A stretch of DNA of 64,000 bases from an uncultured Clostridia bacterium (GTDB taxonomy: Bacteria > Bacillota > Clostridia > Christensenellales > UBA3700). The notes beneath the pieces are model-generated. The model had not been told where the DNA came from. It searched no databases and worked only from the letters and a program-made list of their open reading frames with translations. Positions 63,844 through 64,000 of the stretch are shown here, piece after piece (the first letter of the stretch is position 1; the number at the start of each line of letters is the position of its first letter). The DNA lies in NCBI GenBank assembly GCA_948471525.1, contig CAOKSY010000008.1, positions 11,862 to 75,861 on the forward strand, in the 5' to 3' direction. A program made the translations under genes and the position numbers.

Positions 63844-63970
63844 AAAAGTACACTTTTACTGACCTTAAATATTGCAATATTCTGGCCGTTAATATATAAT
63901 TATATTGGATTAATTTCTTAAAATTGGGCTAAAAATAATAAAAAATTAAGGTCAGTAAAAGTGTACTTTT
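63844..63970. repeat. Short inverted-repeat (MITE-like) element, copy 2
   Basis: Perfect 25-base inverted repeats (63844-63868 with 63946-63970) enclose 77 AT-rich bases without a gene. The right arm plus following bases share 26 bases with the element at 40364. It lies upstream of the 1643-residue gene and may supply its promoter. Confidence 0.65.
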
Positions 63971-64000
63971 TTTGGAATTCTTGTAAATTTTTGCTTATAA

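Overview
The window looks like chromosomal DNA from a Gram-positive-type anaerobe of the class Clostridia, probably an uncultured gut lineage. The evidence is the hrcA-grpE-dnaK-dnaJ order with a CIRCE operator, HPr kinase/phosphorylase next to a DUF4364 gene, a lysine riboswitch ahead of asd-dapA-dapB, a two-subunit transketolase, a 6S-like RNA and AGGAGG-type ribosome binding sites. The genetic code is standard, with TGA used as a stop. I cannot assign a genus from sequence alone.

Layout. 1-940: start of an outgoing gene and a LOG-like protein. 1043-4763: an AT-rich insertion carrying a HEPN-STAND ATPase, bounded by repeats made from tRNA-Thr ends plus a dispersed repeat, beside an intact tRNA-Thr(CGT). 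4844-14927: asnS, a 6S-like RNA, two membrane proteins, a HAD phosphatase, valS, a CDP-alcohol phosphatidyltransferase and an LRR_5 protein. 15082-17709: a lipoprotein-dependent ABC importer. 17773-23486: a YkvI-type transporter, a TPR protein, Hsp33, a methyltransferase and a YesL-like membrane protein. 23573-26630: lysine-riboswitch-controlled asd-dapA-dapB. 26689-33121: a tightly coupled operon of an aberrant release factor 1 paralogue, a UvrD-like helicase, a coiled-coil protein and a membrane-anchored beta-helix-like protein. 33520-39670: dgt, a CDF metal transporter, a Crh-like HPr protein, a DUF4364 gene, hprK with a coupled 58-residue ORF, and a Cof-type phosphatase. 39671-43200: a possible IS relic, a hexapeptide-repeat lipoprotein, an inverted-repeat element, uvrC, an ArsR regulator and a divergent Cys-rich mini-protein. 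43260-48015: the dnaK heat-shock operon. 48346-58078: uncharacterised proteins, a ferritin-like protein, transketolase, rsmA, a radical SAM protein, tatD and metG. 58079-64000: a repeat-dense intergenic region, a 1643-residue surface protein and a short inverted-repeat element at the window edge.

Most genes are housekeeping and arranged in short co-directional operons, often with ATGA overlaps. The parts most likely to hold something new are the HEPN-STAND island in the tRNA-Thr repeat array, the operon led by a release-factor paralogue lacking the stop-codon-reading motif, the HPr-like protein that keeps the regulatory serine but not the catalytic histidine, and a population of small inverted-repeat and dispersed repeats in the intergenic spaces.
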